This document shows positions 37,445-45,052 of a stretch of DNA of 64,000 nt, in pieces. The notes below the pieces were generated by a model. The model made no database searches, was not told where the DNA came from, and saw only the letters and a program-made list of their open reading frames with translations. The DNA is from Bacteroidota bacterium (GTDB taxonomy: Bacteria > Bacteroidota > Bacteroidia > B-17B0 > Aurantibacillaceae), in the NCBI GenBank assembly GCA_013297775.1, contig JAAFIL010000006.1:1-64000 (forward strand). Reading direction: 5' to 3'. The position numbers and the translations under genes were made by a program. How positions within the stretch are numbered: position 1 is the stretch's first letter; the number at the start of each line of letters is the position of its first letter.

Positions 37445-38979
37445 AGCCATCAGAACTGTTATTCGACATTATACATACTCTAACACCACAAGAAGAGGCG
37501 GCGTTTTTAAATGTAGCTTCTTTACAGCAAGGCGAAAAAAATTATTTGAAAATATACGAGGCCATAAAAGAAATGACCGACTATGATGAAGTGCAGTTAA
37601 AAGAAAAATTTAAAAACGAAGTTTTTATAAGACATTTACCTTCCGAAAAAAATCAATTGCTGCATCACCTATTAAAAGGTTTACGGCAAAATTATGCCGC
37701 TGAAAATACGGCTTCTTACATTCGCGAAGAACTTAAGAATGTGCAAGTACTGTTTAATAAATCGTTATACAAATTAGCCCGACGCGAGTTAGATAAAGTA
37801 AAAAGTTTAGCTTACGAACACGAATTGTTTTATGCCGTTTTAGAGATTATAGATTTAGAGCGAATTATTATTGACATCGAATCGCGCTTTGATGACAATA
37901 GCCCCGATAAAATTAGGCTATTGATGGATGAAAAAAAGGAAATACTAGATGACATCGAACTCTTAACTAAATGCGAAGATTTTTATTCAATATGCTCTCT
38001 ATTTTTTGGGCAAGGGCTCAATTTAAGCGATTCTATTAGAGAAGGAAAAATCAAAGAAAAACTAAAAGACCCATTGCTGCAACAGCTTTATCACATTTCT
38101 TCAAAGCGTTCACGAATTTATTTGTTGTTATCGAAGGCTATCCTTTACAGGTTGTTGTTAAAAAACGAAGAGATGTTTGCTGGCATCACCGAACTGCTTT
38201 CTATCTTCGAGAAAAACACTGCACTTATTTCAGAAATGCCGCGCATCTATTTAAACGTACATGGTTTTTTAACGCGGTATTATTCTATCAATCGTCAGTA
38301 TCAAATGACAGAAAAGGTAATTGATAAAATTGCAAACTTAGCAAACGACCGCGTGTATGCAACACCCGATTTACAAATGCAAATTTTTGCGAAGCTGGCG
38401 GTTAATCGGTTAATGTTTTTGTCTTACAAGGGGCAGTTTAACCGCTCGAACGAGTATTTACCCGATATTATTAAAGGCTTAGAACAATTTGAATCGAAGT
38501 TAAATAAAGAAGAAGTTTTATTTTTAAATTATACCATTGCCATTAACTATTATGGAAGTGGCTTACTCAACAAAGCATTAACGTACTTAAATAAAATTAT
38601 TAATGAAGTGTGGAGCAATTCAAAAAAGGAGATATTACGCATTGCCCGATTATTAAATTTAATTGTCCATTTAGAACTCCGAAATACGGACTTGTTACCT
38701 TACCTCTATAAATCAACACGCCGATATTTTGATCAGTTAACTGATGTTCAGCCTTATGAAGTATTGTTTCTTGATTTTTATAAAAAGTATGCGCTATCGA
38801 AACGGCAAATTGTACACACCGAATTGCTAAACGAGTTTGAATACGCCTTAAATGAAGTGTTTCAAAATCCTCATTTTGGGTACGCATTAGAGTATTTTGA
38901 TTTTTACGCTTGGATAGATACCAAACGTCACCGTATCTCCTATCAAGAAGCCGTTAACATTAAAAAGCAAATTGTATAA
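37441..38979 (+). CDS. Uncharacterised helical protein B of the tandem paralog pair
   Basis: 512 residues. Its N-terminus (FDIIHTLTPQEEAAFLNVA) and the segment LFNKSLYKLARRELDKVKSLAYEHELFYAVLEIIDLERII align by eye with protein A (shared LAYEHE..F..A.LE). Predominantly helical with solenoid-like periodicity; no signal peptide, membrane segment or catalytic motif visible. Start ATG lies inside the ATGA overlap with protein A. I do not recognise a named family. The pair looks like an old tandem duplication kept as a unit, so both copies probably have distinct roles. Confidence 0.7.
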   Translation: MKPSELLFDIIHTLTPQEEAAFLNVASLQQGEKNYLKIYEAIKEMTDYDEVQLKEKFKNEVFIRHLPSEKNQLLHHLLKGLRQNYAAENTASYIREELKNVQVLFNKSLYKLARRELDKVKSLAYEHELFYAVLEIIDLERIIIDIESRFDDNSPDKIRLLMDEKKEILDDIELLTKCEDFYSICSLFFGQGLNLSDSIREGKIKEKLKDPLLQQLYHISSKRSRIYLLLSKAILYRLLLKNEEMFAGITELLSIFEKNTALISEMPRIYLNVHGFLTRYYSINRQYQMTEKVIDKIANLANDRVYATPDLQMQIFAKLAVNRLMFLSYKGQFNRSNEYLPDIIKGLEQFESKLNKEEVLFLNYTIAINYYGSGLLNKALTYLNKIINEVWSNSKKEILRIARLLNLIVHLELRNTDLLPYLYKSTRRYFDQLTDVQPYEVLFLDFYKKYALSKRQIVHTELLNEFEYALNEVFQNPHFGYALEYFDFYAWIDTKRHRISYQEAVNIKKQIV

Positions 38980-39079
38980 TTGGAATTGGTATGAATGATA
39001 GATGCAACGCATTATTTATATAATTTCGTGCAGCTATTTTTTAAGATAAAACGTGTCTAATGCCAATACCCCATCCAAA

Positions 39080-39928
39080 ATGAGCAGTTATTCGTTTAAC
39101 GGGCGAACTCTTGTGTTTGCTACCATGCACCAAAAGGAACGTATTTTAAAAACTGATTTTTTAAATCAGTTAGGAATTACCCTTGTAGTTGCCAATGCGT
39201 TTGATAGCGATGCGTTTGGAACTTTTAGTGGAGAAATAGAACGTACACAAACGCCATTAGAAACCGCAAGGCTAAAGTGCGAGGCGGTGTTAGCTCAAAC
39301 TCAAGCCGATATGGTAATGGCCAGCGAAGGCACATTTGGCGCGCATCCTCACTACGCATTTTTACCAGGCAATAACGAACTTTTATTAATAGTAGATAAG
39401 CGTTTGCAAACCGAATTTGTAACTTCGATATGGAGCACTGCTACAAACTTTGATGCAAGGTATGTTTCCAGCAATAGCGAGTTAATGGCGTTTGCCAAAC
39501 AGATTGGATTTCCTGAACATGCTTTAATTTTAAAGTCGAGCGAAACCCATGCTTTAGAAATTAGCAAAGGCATTTGTACCAAGGCCGAGTTATTAAACGT
39601 ATTTGCACAACTTCAAGCCAGATATGGAAAAGTTTATGCGGAAACCGACATGCGTGCGCTGTATAACCCGAAACGCCAAGCCGTTATTCGCGAAGCTGGA
39701 AAAGCCTTAATTGAACTAATGGCATCAACGTGTCCTAATTGTCAGTTTCCGGGCTTTGCTATAACCGAATATGTGCCGGGTTTACCTTGCGCGCAATGCC
39801 AACAACCCACGCGCGCCATTCGAGAACACATACGAACGTGTAAAAATTGTAAACACCAATCGGCTATGTTGTTTCCAAATGGTAAATTTACCGAAGATCC
39901 AATGTATTGTAATTATTGTAACCCTTAG
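39080..39928 (+). CDS. DUF6671-like protein with C-terminal zinc ribbons
   Basis: 282 residues from the ATG at 39080; a GTG at 39053 in the same frame would add nine. The N-terminal two thirds (TLVFATMHQKERIL...ASEGTFGAHPHYAFLPGNNELLL) resemble an uncharacterised family I believe is DUF6671. The C-terminus has four CxxC pairs: CPNC, CAQC, CKNC and CNYC, which should bind two zinc ions. No nucleic-acid motif is otherwise visible. The bicarbonate-transporter-like gene begins 11 bp after its stop, so they are co-transcribed. A regulatory or chaperone role for the transporter is possible but untested; normally SbtA partners with the PII-like SbtB. Confidence 0.65.
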   Translation: MSSYSFNGRTLVFATMHQKERILKTDFLNQLGITLVVANAFDSDAFGTFSGEIERTQTPLETARLKCEAVLAQTQADMVMASEGTFGAHPHYAFLPGNNELLLIVDKRLQTEFVTSIWSTATNFDARYVSSNSELMAFAKQIGFPEHALILKSSETHALEISKGICTKAELLNVFAQLQARYGKVYAETDMRALYNPKRQAVIREAGKALIELMASTCPNCQFPGFAITEYVPGLPCAQCQQPTRAIREHIRTCKNCKHQSAMLFPNGKFTEDPMYCNYCNP

Positions 39929-39939
39929 CTTTAAACCTT

Positions 39940-40896
39940 ATGAATTTAGATTTATTAATCTCAAATATTACCAACCCCGCCTTCTTGTTTTTTATTTTAG
40001 GAATTGTAGCCGTAAAACTTAAAAGCGATTTAGAAATTCCTTCTAACTCTTCTCGTTTTATTTCGTTGTATTTGCTATTATCCATTGGGTTTAAAGGTGG
40101 GCAAGAGTTATCGCACGAAGGGTTTAGCCTAGAAATAGTGGGCTCGGTGTTGTTGGGCATTAGCATTTCGTTGCTCATTCCTATTTACACCTTTTTTATT
40201 TTAAAACGCCGGATGAATCTTTATAATGCAGCCGCTATTGCTGCCGCTTATGGTTCGGTAAGTGCCGTAACATTTGTAACAGGTGCATCGTATTTAGAAG
40301 CGCAAAAAATGAGTTTTCATGGGCACATGGTAGCCATTATGGCCTTAATGGAATCGCCTGCTATTATTGCAGGCTTGGCACTTATGTCGTACTTTAACCG
40401 AACCGAGCAAGAGAAAATTAGTAATAAAATGGTGTTGCGCCACAGTTTTACGAATGGAAGTGTTTTAATGATTTTAGGAAGTTTATTAATTGGCTATTTA
40501 GCCGATGCCAAGCAAGCCGAGGGCATTAAACCATTTACCAACGATATTTTTAAAGGATTTTTAGCCATCTTTTTACTAGATATGGGCATTACCAGTGGTC
40601 GCAAATTGCAATCGTTTATTTCGGGTGGATGGTTTCCTATTGTTTTTGCAATTGCCATTCCGCTTCTAAATGGCTGTGTATTTACTTTGATAAGCACTGT
40701 GGTAACCCACGATGTATCTAATCGGTTTATGTTTGGTGTATTAGCTGCTAGCGCTTCTTATATTGCTGTGCCTGCTGCCATGAAACTCACCAATCCAAAA
40801 GCCGATGCCGGACTGTATTTGCCCATGGCTTTGGCTATCACATTTCCGTTTAACATCACCTTGGGTATGCCCATTTATTTCTATTTAGCGCAATAA
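39940..40896 (+). CDS. SbtA-like sodium-dependent bicarbonate transporter
   Basis: 318-residue integral membrane protein with about ten hydrophobic segments. Features of the SbtA family (formerly DUF897): LISNITNPAFLFFILGIVAVKLKSDLEIP at the N-terminus, LLLSIGFKGG, AAAIAAAYGSVSAVTFVTG, and FKGFLAIFLLDMGITSGRKL. In cyanobacteria SbtA takes up bicarbonate with sodium; in heterotrophs it likely feeds carboxylases. No SbtB (PII-like) gene follows. Upstream neighbour is the DUF6671-like gene, 11 bp away. Length and loop features fit; substrate in this organism is inferred. Confidence 0.87.
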   Translation: MNLDLLISNITNPAFLFFILGIVAVKLKSDLEIPSNSSRFISLYLLLSIGFKGGQELSHEGFSLEIVGSVLLGISISLLIPIYTFFILKRRMNLYNAAAIAAAYGSVSAVTFVTGASYLEAQKMSFHGHMVAIMALMESPAIIAGLALMSYFNRTEQEKISNKMVLRHSFTNGSVLMILGSLLIGYLADAKQAEGIKPFTNDIFKGFLAIFLLDMGITSGRKLQSFISGGWFPIVFAIAIPLLNGCVFTLISTVVTHDVSNRFMFGVLAASASYIAVPAAMKLTNPKADAGLYLPMALAITFPFNITLGMPIYFYLAQ

Positions 40897-40917
40897 GCGT
40901 TGTGCGTTCCATATAAC

Positions 40918-41084
40918 TTATACCAATATCGGTTCTAAATGATACAAGTTGAACCAGAATTATTTTTCTTTTAGGCGACGAAAAAATTATAGGCGTAGCA
41001 AGGCCTACGGGTATAATTTTTGAGGAAGTATAAGAGAAAAAGAAACTGGGTCAACGTATCTTTTAGAAATGATGTTGGTATTAA
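40918..41084. repeat. MITE-like element with long imperfect inverted ends
   Basis: The left end (taccaatatcggttctaaat) and the right end read on the other strand (taccaacatcatttctaaaa) match along about 38 bp, and similarity continues inward (accagaattatttttctttt against acccagtttctttttctctt). The centre is a hairpin, AAAAATTATAGGC...GCCTA...TATAATTTTT. The whole 167 bp can fold back on itself. No ORF of transposase kind. Confidence 0.75.
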
Positions 41085-41143
41085 CTCATAGTAATTAATA
41101 AATACAAGGATTGGTTCTAAAATTCTTTTCCAAAATTCAATTT

Positions 41144-41550
41144 CTGCCTCTGCGAACTTTGCGCCTTTGCGTGCTATTTTTAGTGTCATCTATTGTTTAA
41201 TCGAGTTGTAGATTTTATTTTAAGCCCTTCTTTCTTAAATTACGGTTTAATTTCCGCCTCTGCGTTTTTTGCGTGCCACTTAAAATGCAGCACCATTCAA
41301 ACATATCAACACCGCTTTATCTTCTTCTTTCCTTTGCGACCTTTGCGATCTTTGCGCGCCATTTAAAATACAGCACCATTCAAAAACATATCAATACCGC
41401 CTCGTCTTTTTCTTCCCTTTGCGTCCTTTGCGACTTTGCGTGCCATCGACTAACAAAAACAGTTATTCCAAACTACTTCTCTTAAACCTAGTCCCCATTA
41501 ATTTCATGTATTTTTTCTTTGCGTCCTTTGCGCCTTTGCGTGCCACCCCT
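41144..41550 (-). repeat. Degenerate cgcaaagg/cgcagagg arrays, five blocks
   Basis: Blocks of ctttgcg units ending in gtgccat or gtgctat at about 41144-41185, 41255-41279, 41331-41364, 41412-41443 and 41518-41547. The segment 41163-41227 is a single inverted copy, nearly identical, of the core of the tandem unit at 17844. Confidence 0.85.
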
Positions 41551-41592
41551 CTTTTACCTTTATTCTAACGCAATACGTTCTTAAAGTTTACC

Positions 41593-43593
41593 TTAGTAAA
41601 CCATTAAGCGTTTCAACTTTTCTTTAAACCGTTCTTTAGGTAAAAAATTGTGTTCCAAATCGGCATTCATAGGCACAGGTGTATCTAAGCTGCCTTCGCG
41701 CATCACAGGCGCATCCAAATACTCAAAACAATGTTCAGTAATTAGTGCTGCAATTTCGCCACCAATGCCGCCCGTTAAAGTATCTTCGTGTAAAACAAAT
41801 ACTTTACCCGTTTTACGCACACTTGCATAAATTGTTTCCGTATCTAAAGGAGCCAAAGTACGCAGGTCAATTAAATCGGCACTCAACTCTGGCAATTCAG
41901 CCAAAGCCTCTAAAGCCCAATGCACGCCTAATCCATAACTTACAATGGTTAAATCATTACCTTGTTTCAATAAATTGGCTTTCCCAAATGGAATAGTATA
42001 GTAATCATTCGGCACATCTTCGCTAATGCTGCGGTAAAGTGCTTTGTGTTCAAAAAACATAACCGGATTTGGGTCTTCAAAAGCACTTAACAACAAACCC
42101 TTTGCATCAGATGGAAAAGCAGGATACGCAATTTTTAAGCCCGGTGTTTTAAAAAACCAAGCCTCATTACTTTGGCTGTGAAATGGACCCGCCGCCACAG
42201 CCGCGCCCGTTGGCATCCGCACCACCACATCGGCATGTTGACCCCATCGGTAATGGCTCTTCGCTAAATTATTCACAATCTGCGTCATCCCTTCGCTCAC
42301 AAAATCAGCAAACTGCATTTCAACCATGGCCTTCATACCGTTAATAGATAAACCAAAACCTGCACCCAATATGGCACTCTCGCACAAAGGCGTGTTGCGC
42401 ACACGGCCTTTCCCAAAGGCTTCTACAAACCCTTCGGTTATTTTAAACACCCCTCCATACTCCGCAATATCTTGCCCCATTAACACCAAGTTCAAATGTT
42501 TCTCCATCGCTAAACGCAAACCATTACTAATGGCATCAATTAAACGCATCGAAGTGGTAGCCCCTTGTGTAGGTTTAGTGTCAGCAATAGCAATTGGTTT
42601 ATAAAGTTCAGCTAATTCCTTTTGTGTGTCGGGAGGTGGCAACTGCTCGGCAAACGCCAGTTCTAAGCCATCTTCAATTTTTTTCTTAATCTCTCCACGT
42701 AATTGTTCAATACTGTCGTCGGTTAAAACGCCTTCTTTAATTAAATAATTTTCAAACGTACTTACAGGGTCTTTCTTCCCCCATTGGTCAAACAAAGATT
42801 TAGGAACATATTTTGTGCCGCTAGCTTCTTCGTGCCCACGCATGCGAAAGGTAACGCATTCGAGCAACACAGGCCGCGGATCGGTGCGCATACGCTCGGC
42901 CAATTGCTTCACCGTTTCATAAACCTTCAAAACATTGTTGCCATCTACTGTTACTCCTTCTATTCCATAACCAATAGCTTTATCGGCAAACGATTGACAC
43001 CTAAACTGTTCGTTGCTAGGCGTGCTCAACCCATAGCCATTGTTTTCAATCACAAAAATAACGGGCAAATTCCAAACTGCTGCTGTGTTAATACTTTCGT
43101 GAAAATCACCTTCACTCGCCCCACCGTCGCCACTAAACACCACCGTTACTTTTTTATCTGCTCGCAATACATTCGCCAATGCAATCCCATCGGCTACGCC
43201 CATTTGAGGGCCTAAGTGCGAAATCATCCCTACAATTTTATAGTCCTGCGTACCAAAGTGAAACGAACGATCGCGACCTTGTGTAAACCCACTTGGTTTA
43301 CCCTGAAACTGCGAAAACAAACGGTTAAACGGAATGCCTCGTGTTGTAAATACACCAAGGTTACGGTGCATGGGTAATATGTACTCATCGGGCTCTAAAG
43401 CCGAGGCAACACCAACCGAAATAGCCTCTTGCCCAATGCCACTAAACCATTTCGCTATTCGACCTTGTCGCAACAACAACAACATCTTCTCTTCAATCAT
43501 GCGGGGCGTTAAAATGTTTTTATACAACATCAACAACACCTCATCCTTTTGTTTTTTTCGGTCAAATTTTACCGGCGACTCTGCAGTTATCAT
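41593..43593 (-). CDS. 2-oxoacid dehydrogenase E1, fused alpha and beta subunits
   Basis: Thiamine-diphosphate decarboxylase of a pyruvate or branched-chain 2-oxoacid dehydrogenase complex. The alpha part (about 20-330) has HRNLGVFTTRG and the TPP motif GDGGASEGDFHE...NN (155-185), with EFR-like LLECVTFRMRGHEEA. The beta part (about 345-666) has MRLIDAISNGLRLAME, GQDIAEYGGVFKITEGF, NTPLCESAILGAGFGLSING, RMPTG, and SYGLGVHWALEAL. A single-chain alpha/beta E1 of about 660 residues is usual in Bacteroidota. E2 and E3 are not here, so substrate choice (branched-chain versus pyruvate) is open. Ends overlap by 4 bp with the upstream outer-membrane-like gene, implying co-transcription. Confidence 0.93.
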   Translation of the reverse strand: MITAESPVKFDRKKQKDEVLLMLYKNILTPRMIEEKMLLLLRQGRIAKWFSGIGQEAISVGVASALEPDEYILPMHRNLGVFTTRGIPFNRLFSQFQGKPSGFTQGRDRSFHFGTQDYKIVGMISHLGPQMGVADGIALANVLRADKKVTVVFSGDGGASEGDFHESINTAAVWNLPVIFVIENNGYGLSTPSNEQFRCQSFADKAIGYGIEGVTVDGNNVLKVYETVKQLAERMRTDPRPVLLECVTFRMRGHEEASGTKYVPKSLFDQWGKKDPVSTFENYLIKEGVLTDDSIEQLRGEIKKKIEDGLELAFAEQLPPPDTQKELAELYKPIAIADTKPTQGATTSMRLIDAISNGLRLAMEKHLNLVLMGQDIAEYGGVFKITEGFVEAFGKGRVRNTPLCESAILGAGFGLSINGMKAMVEMQFADFVSEGMTQIVNNLAKSHYRWGQHADVVVRMPTGAAVAAGPFHSQSNEAWFFKTPGLKIAYPAFPSDAKGLLLSAFEDPNPVMFFEHKALYRSISEDVPNDYYTIPFGKANLLKQGNDLTIVSYGLGVHWALEALAELPELSADLIDLRTLAPLDTETIYASVRKTGKVFVLHEDTLTGGIGGEIAALITEHCFEYLDAPVMREGSLDTPVPMNADLEHNFLPKERFKEKLKRLMVY

Positions 43594-44288
43594 TCTAATT
43601 CCAATGGTTTTAAATTATTTTTTCCTAACAAAACATGACAGCTAAATCCAAGATTAAACCAGTTCATGTAAGCATTATTTTTAAGTTTTTTGTAATTCAG
43701 GTATCCATCCATATAACCAATGCGAGGATTATACCTATCTATTATAATTTGTTGCGAGAGTTGAATGCCAAAACTTAAATGCGAACTTGTGGCAAAATTA
43801 ACGCTCAATTCGGGGGTTAAAAATAAACTATTAAACGTATTGTTGTTGGCGGGCAAAATAGTATCGGCCAACGAACGGCTTACTCCTTTATAAAAATTAT
43901 AAGAGTAACCACTATTTAAGGCCATCGAAAAGTAACCCTTATCCGAAAAAAAATAATCGTAACCTAGCTTTAAAAACGCACCGTGCATTTGCAGTCGGGT
44001 TTTTAAGTTCGCATTATCAAACTCAGGTCGCCTTGCCCTATTAAATAACGCATTATAATAGCCTACACCCGCATAAAAATTGCTAAACAAAATTGTATTA
44101 AACGAAATATTGCCGTCGTAAATGCCCCTAAAAGATTCCTTAAACGCTTGGCTACCAACAATAGCGGGGATGTTAGCATTACCCCGAATAGTATATTTTG
44201 AATTCTTGATGCGACTGCCTTGCGCAACACACACACTTACGGCTAAACTAAAAGTGAATATGAATATGAATTTGACTTTCACTAACAA
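43590..44288 (-). CDS. Outer-membrane beta-barrel-like protein
   Basis: 232 residues; signal peptide about 1-22 (FIFIFTFSLAVSVCVAQ), then strongly alternating hydrophobic/aromatic strands (YAGVGYYNALFN, HGAFLKLGYDYFF, YFSMALNSGYSYNFY, HLSFGIQLSQQIII, YMNWFNLGFSCHVLLG) as in 8-10-stranded barrels. No recognised family name. Its stop overlaps the start of the E1 dehydrogenase gene by 4 bp, an unlikely functional pairing that may just reflect shared transcription. Start at 44288 gives a good signal peptide. Confidence 0.72.
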   Translation of the reverse strand: MLVKVKFIFIFTFSLAVSVCVAQGSRIKNSKYTIRGNANIPAIVGSQAFKESFRGIYDGNISFNTILFSNFYAGVGYYNALFNRARRPEFDNANLKTRLQMHGAFLKLGYDYFFSDKGYFSMALNSGYSYNFYKGVSRSLADTILPANNNTFNSLFLTPELSVNFATSSHLSFGIQLSQQIIIDRYNPRIGYMDGYLNYKKLKNNAYMNWFNLGFSCHVLLGKNNLKPLELE

Positions 44289-44370
44289 AATATAAATATA
44301 AGCGTTTCAAAAATAATATTAAGCCTATTTTTTCTAGCTGATTATCAATAAGTTTGTAAAATTAACTTGT

Positions 44371-44398
44371 CATAATGTAAACTTTACTTTACATTATG
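44371..44398. promoter_or_regulatory. Perfect 11-bp inverted repeat, likely operator
   Basis: CATAATGTAAA at 44371-44381 and TTTACATTATG at 44388-44398, separated by six bases. It lies in the gap between divergent genes and overlaps the expected -33 region of the HTH operon, so autoregulation by the HTH protein (44840-45040) is a natural inference. Confidence 0.6.
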
Positions 44399-44409
44399 TA
44401 AATTATATT

Positions 44410-44417
44410 TAACTTTG
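44410..44417 (+). promoter_or_regulatory. -7 box TAACTTTG of the HTH operon
   Basis: A full match to TAnnTTTG, ending 4 bp before the ATG at 44422. The transcript would start about at that ATG, so either the mRNA is leaderless or translation begins later. The upstream half of the promoter falls in the inverted repeat at 44371-44398. Confidence 0.45.
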
Positions 44418-44421
44418 TAAT

Positions 44422-44850
44422 ATGTTACCATTTTTACTTTTTCCGAATTATTGTAAATGGATTGGCGTTTTAGTTTACATTGCAGGCTACGGACTTATGT
44501 TTTTTGCAACACCTGATTTAGATAATTCATCCGATGGTTTGGGTCTGTTTGTACAGGTATTTATTTTACTAGGGCTTCTATTAATAGCCAATGCGCGTCA
44601 AAAAATAGAAGATGAATTTATACAACACCATCGCCTAGTAGCCTTGCGGTGGAGTTTAGTAATATTTATTGCTTTGCGTTTATTTCATAAATGTATGGCC
44701 TATTTTTTAAAAGACCCTACTTGGCAACCCGAAGGCTTACAGGTAAATTTTTTATTGCTCTTATACTTAGTTCTGTTTCATTACTTGGCAGTTATTAAAG
44801 ATAAACTATCGGCGTTAAGGCCTAAGAAAGGAGTTAATCTTGAAAAATAA
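44422..44850 (+). CDS. Four-helix membrane protein paired with an HTH regulator
   Basis: 142 residues with four hydrophobic helices (about 3-29, 36-52, 74-92, 108-128). Between helices 2 and 3 is NARQKIEDEFIQHHRLVALRWS, resembling the IEDEF...L.AL motif I recall in small membrane proteins placed next to XRE-type regulators. Function unknown; possibly senses a membrane signal and controls the regulator. It overlaps the HTH gene by 11 bp. The first ATG is 5 bp from a TAnnTTTG box, so a leaderless message is possible. Gene order: this, HTH regulator, serine hydrolase, all co-directional. Confidence 0.75.
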   Translation: MLPFLLFPNYCKWIGVLVYIAGYGLMFFATPDLDNSSDGLGLFVQVFILLGLLLIANARQKIEDEFIQHHRLVALRWSLVIFIALRLFHKCMAYFLKDPTWQPEGLQVNFLLLLYLVLFHYLAVIKDKLSALRPKKGVNLEK

Positions 44851-45040
44851 CATCAAGGTAGAGCGCGCAAAGCGTAACCTCACACAAGAAGAATTATCTG
44901 AAAAATTAGGCGTATCTAGGCAATCTGTTAACGCTATCGAAACCGGAAAGTTTGTACCAAGTACGGTTCTAGCTTTAAAACTAGCCCGCTTTTTTAAAAT
45001 AAGTGTCAACGATTTATTTGAATTAGAAAAAACCGATTAA
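44840..45040 (+). CDS. Small XRE-family HTH transcriptional regulator
   Basis: 66 residues, almost wholly a helix-turn-helix of the Cro/C1 type: IKVERAKRNLTQEELSEKLG, VSRQSVNAIETGKFVPSTVLALKLARFF, ending in DLFELEK. The start is TTG at 44840, supported by a rare strong Shine-Dalgarno sequence AAAGGAG at 44827-44833; in this phylum such sites are unusual, and they suggest coupling to the end of the membrane protein gene. It is the best candidate to bind the inverted repeat at 44371-44398. Other names for this group: YozG-like. Confidence 0.9.
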   Translation: MKNNIKVERAKRNLTQEELSEKLGVSRQSVNAIETGKFVPSTVLALKLARFFKISVNDLFELEKTD

Positions 45041-45052
45041 CCCACCCTCTAT

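Larger units (their letters stand above)
40897..41592. other. Repeat-filled gap between convergent genes
   Basis: About 700 bp between the SbtA-like gene and the convergent E1 dehydrogenase gene. It holds a MITE-like element (40918-41084) and then repeated tttgcgcctttgcgtgccat-type strings (41144-41550). No credible ORF and no clear terminator. Confidence 0.7.
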
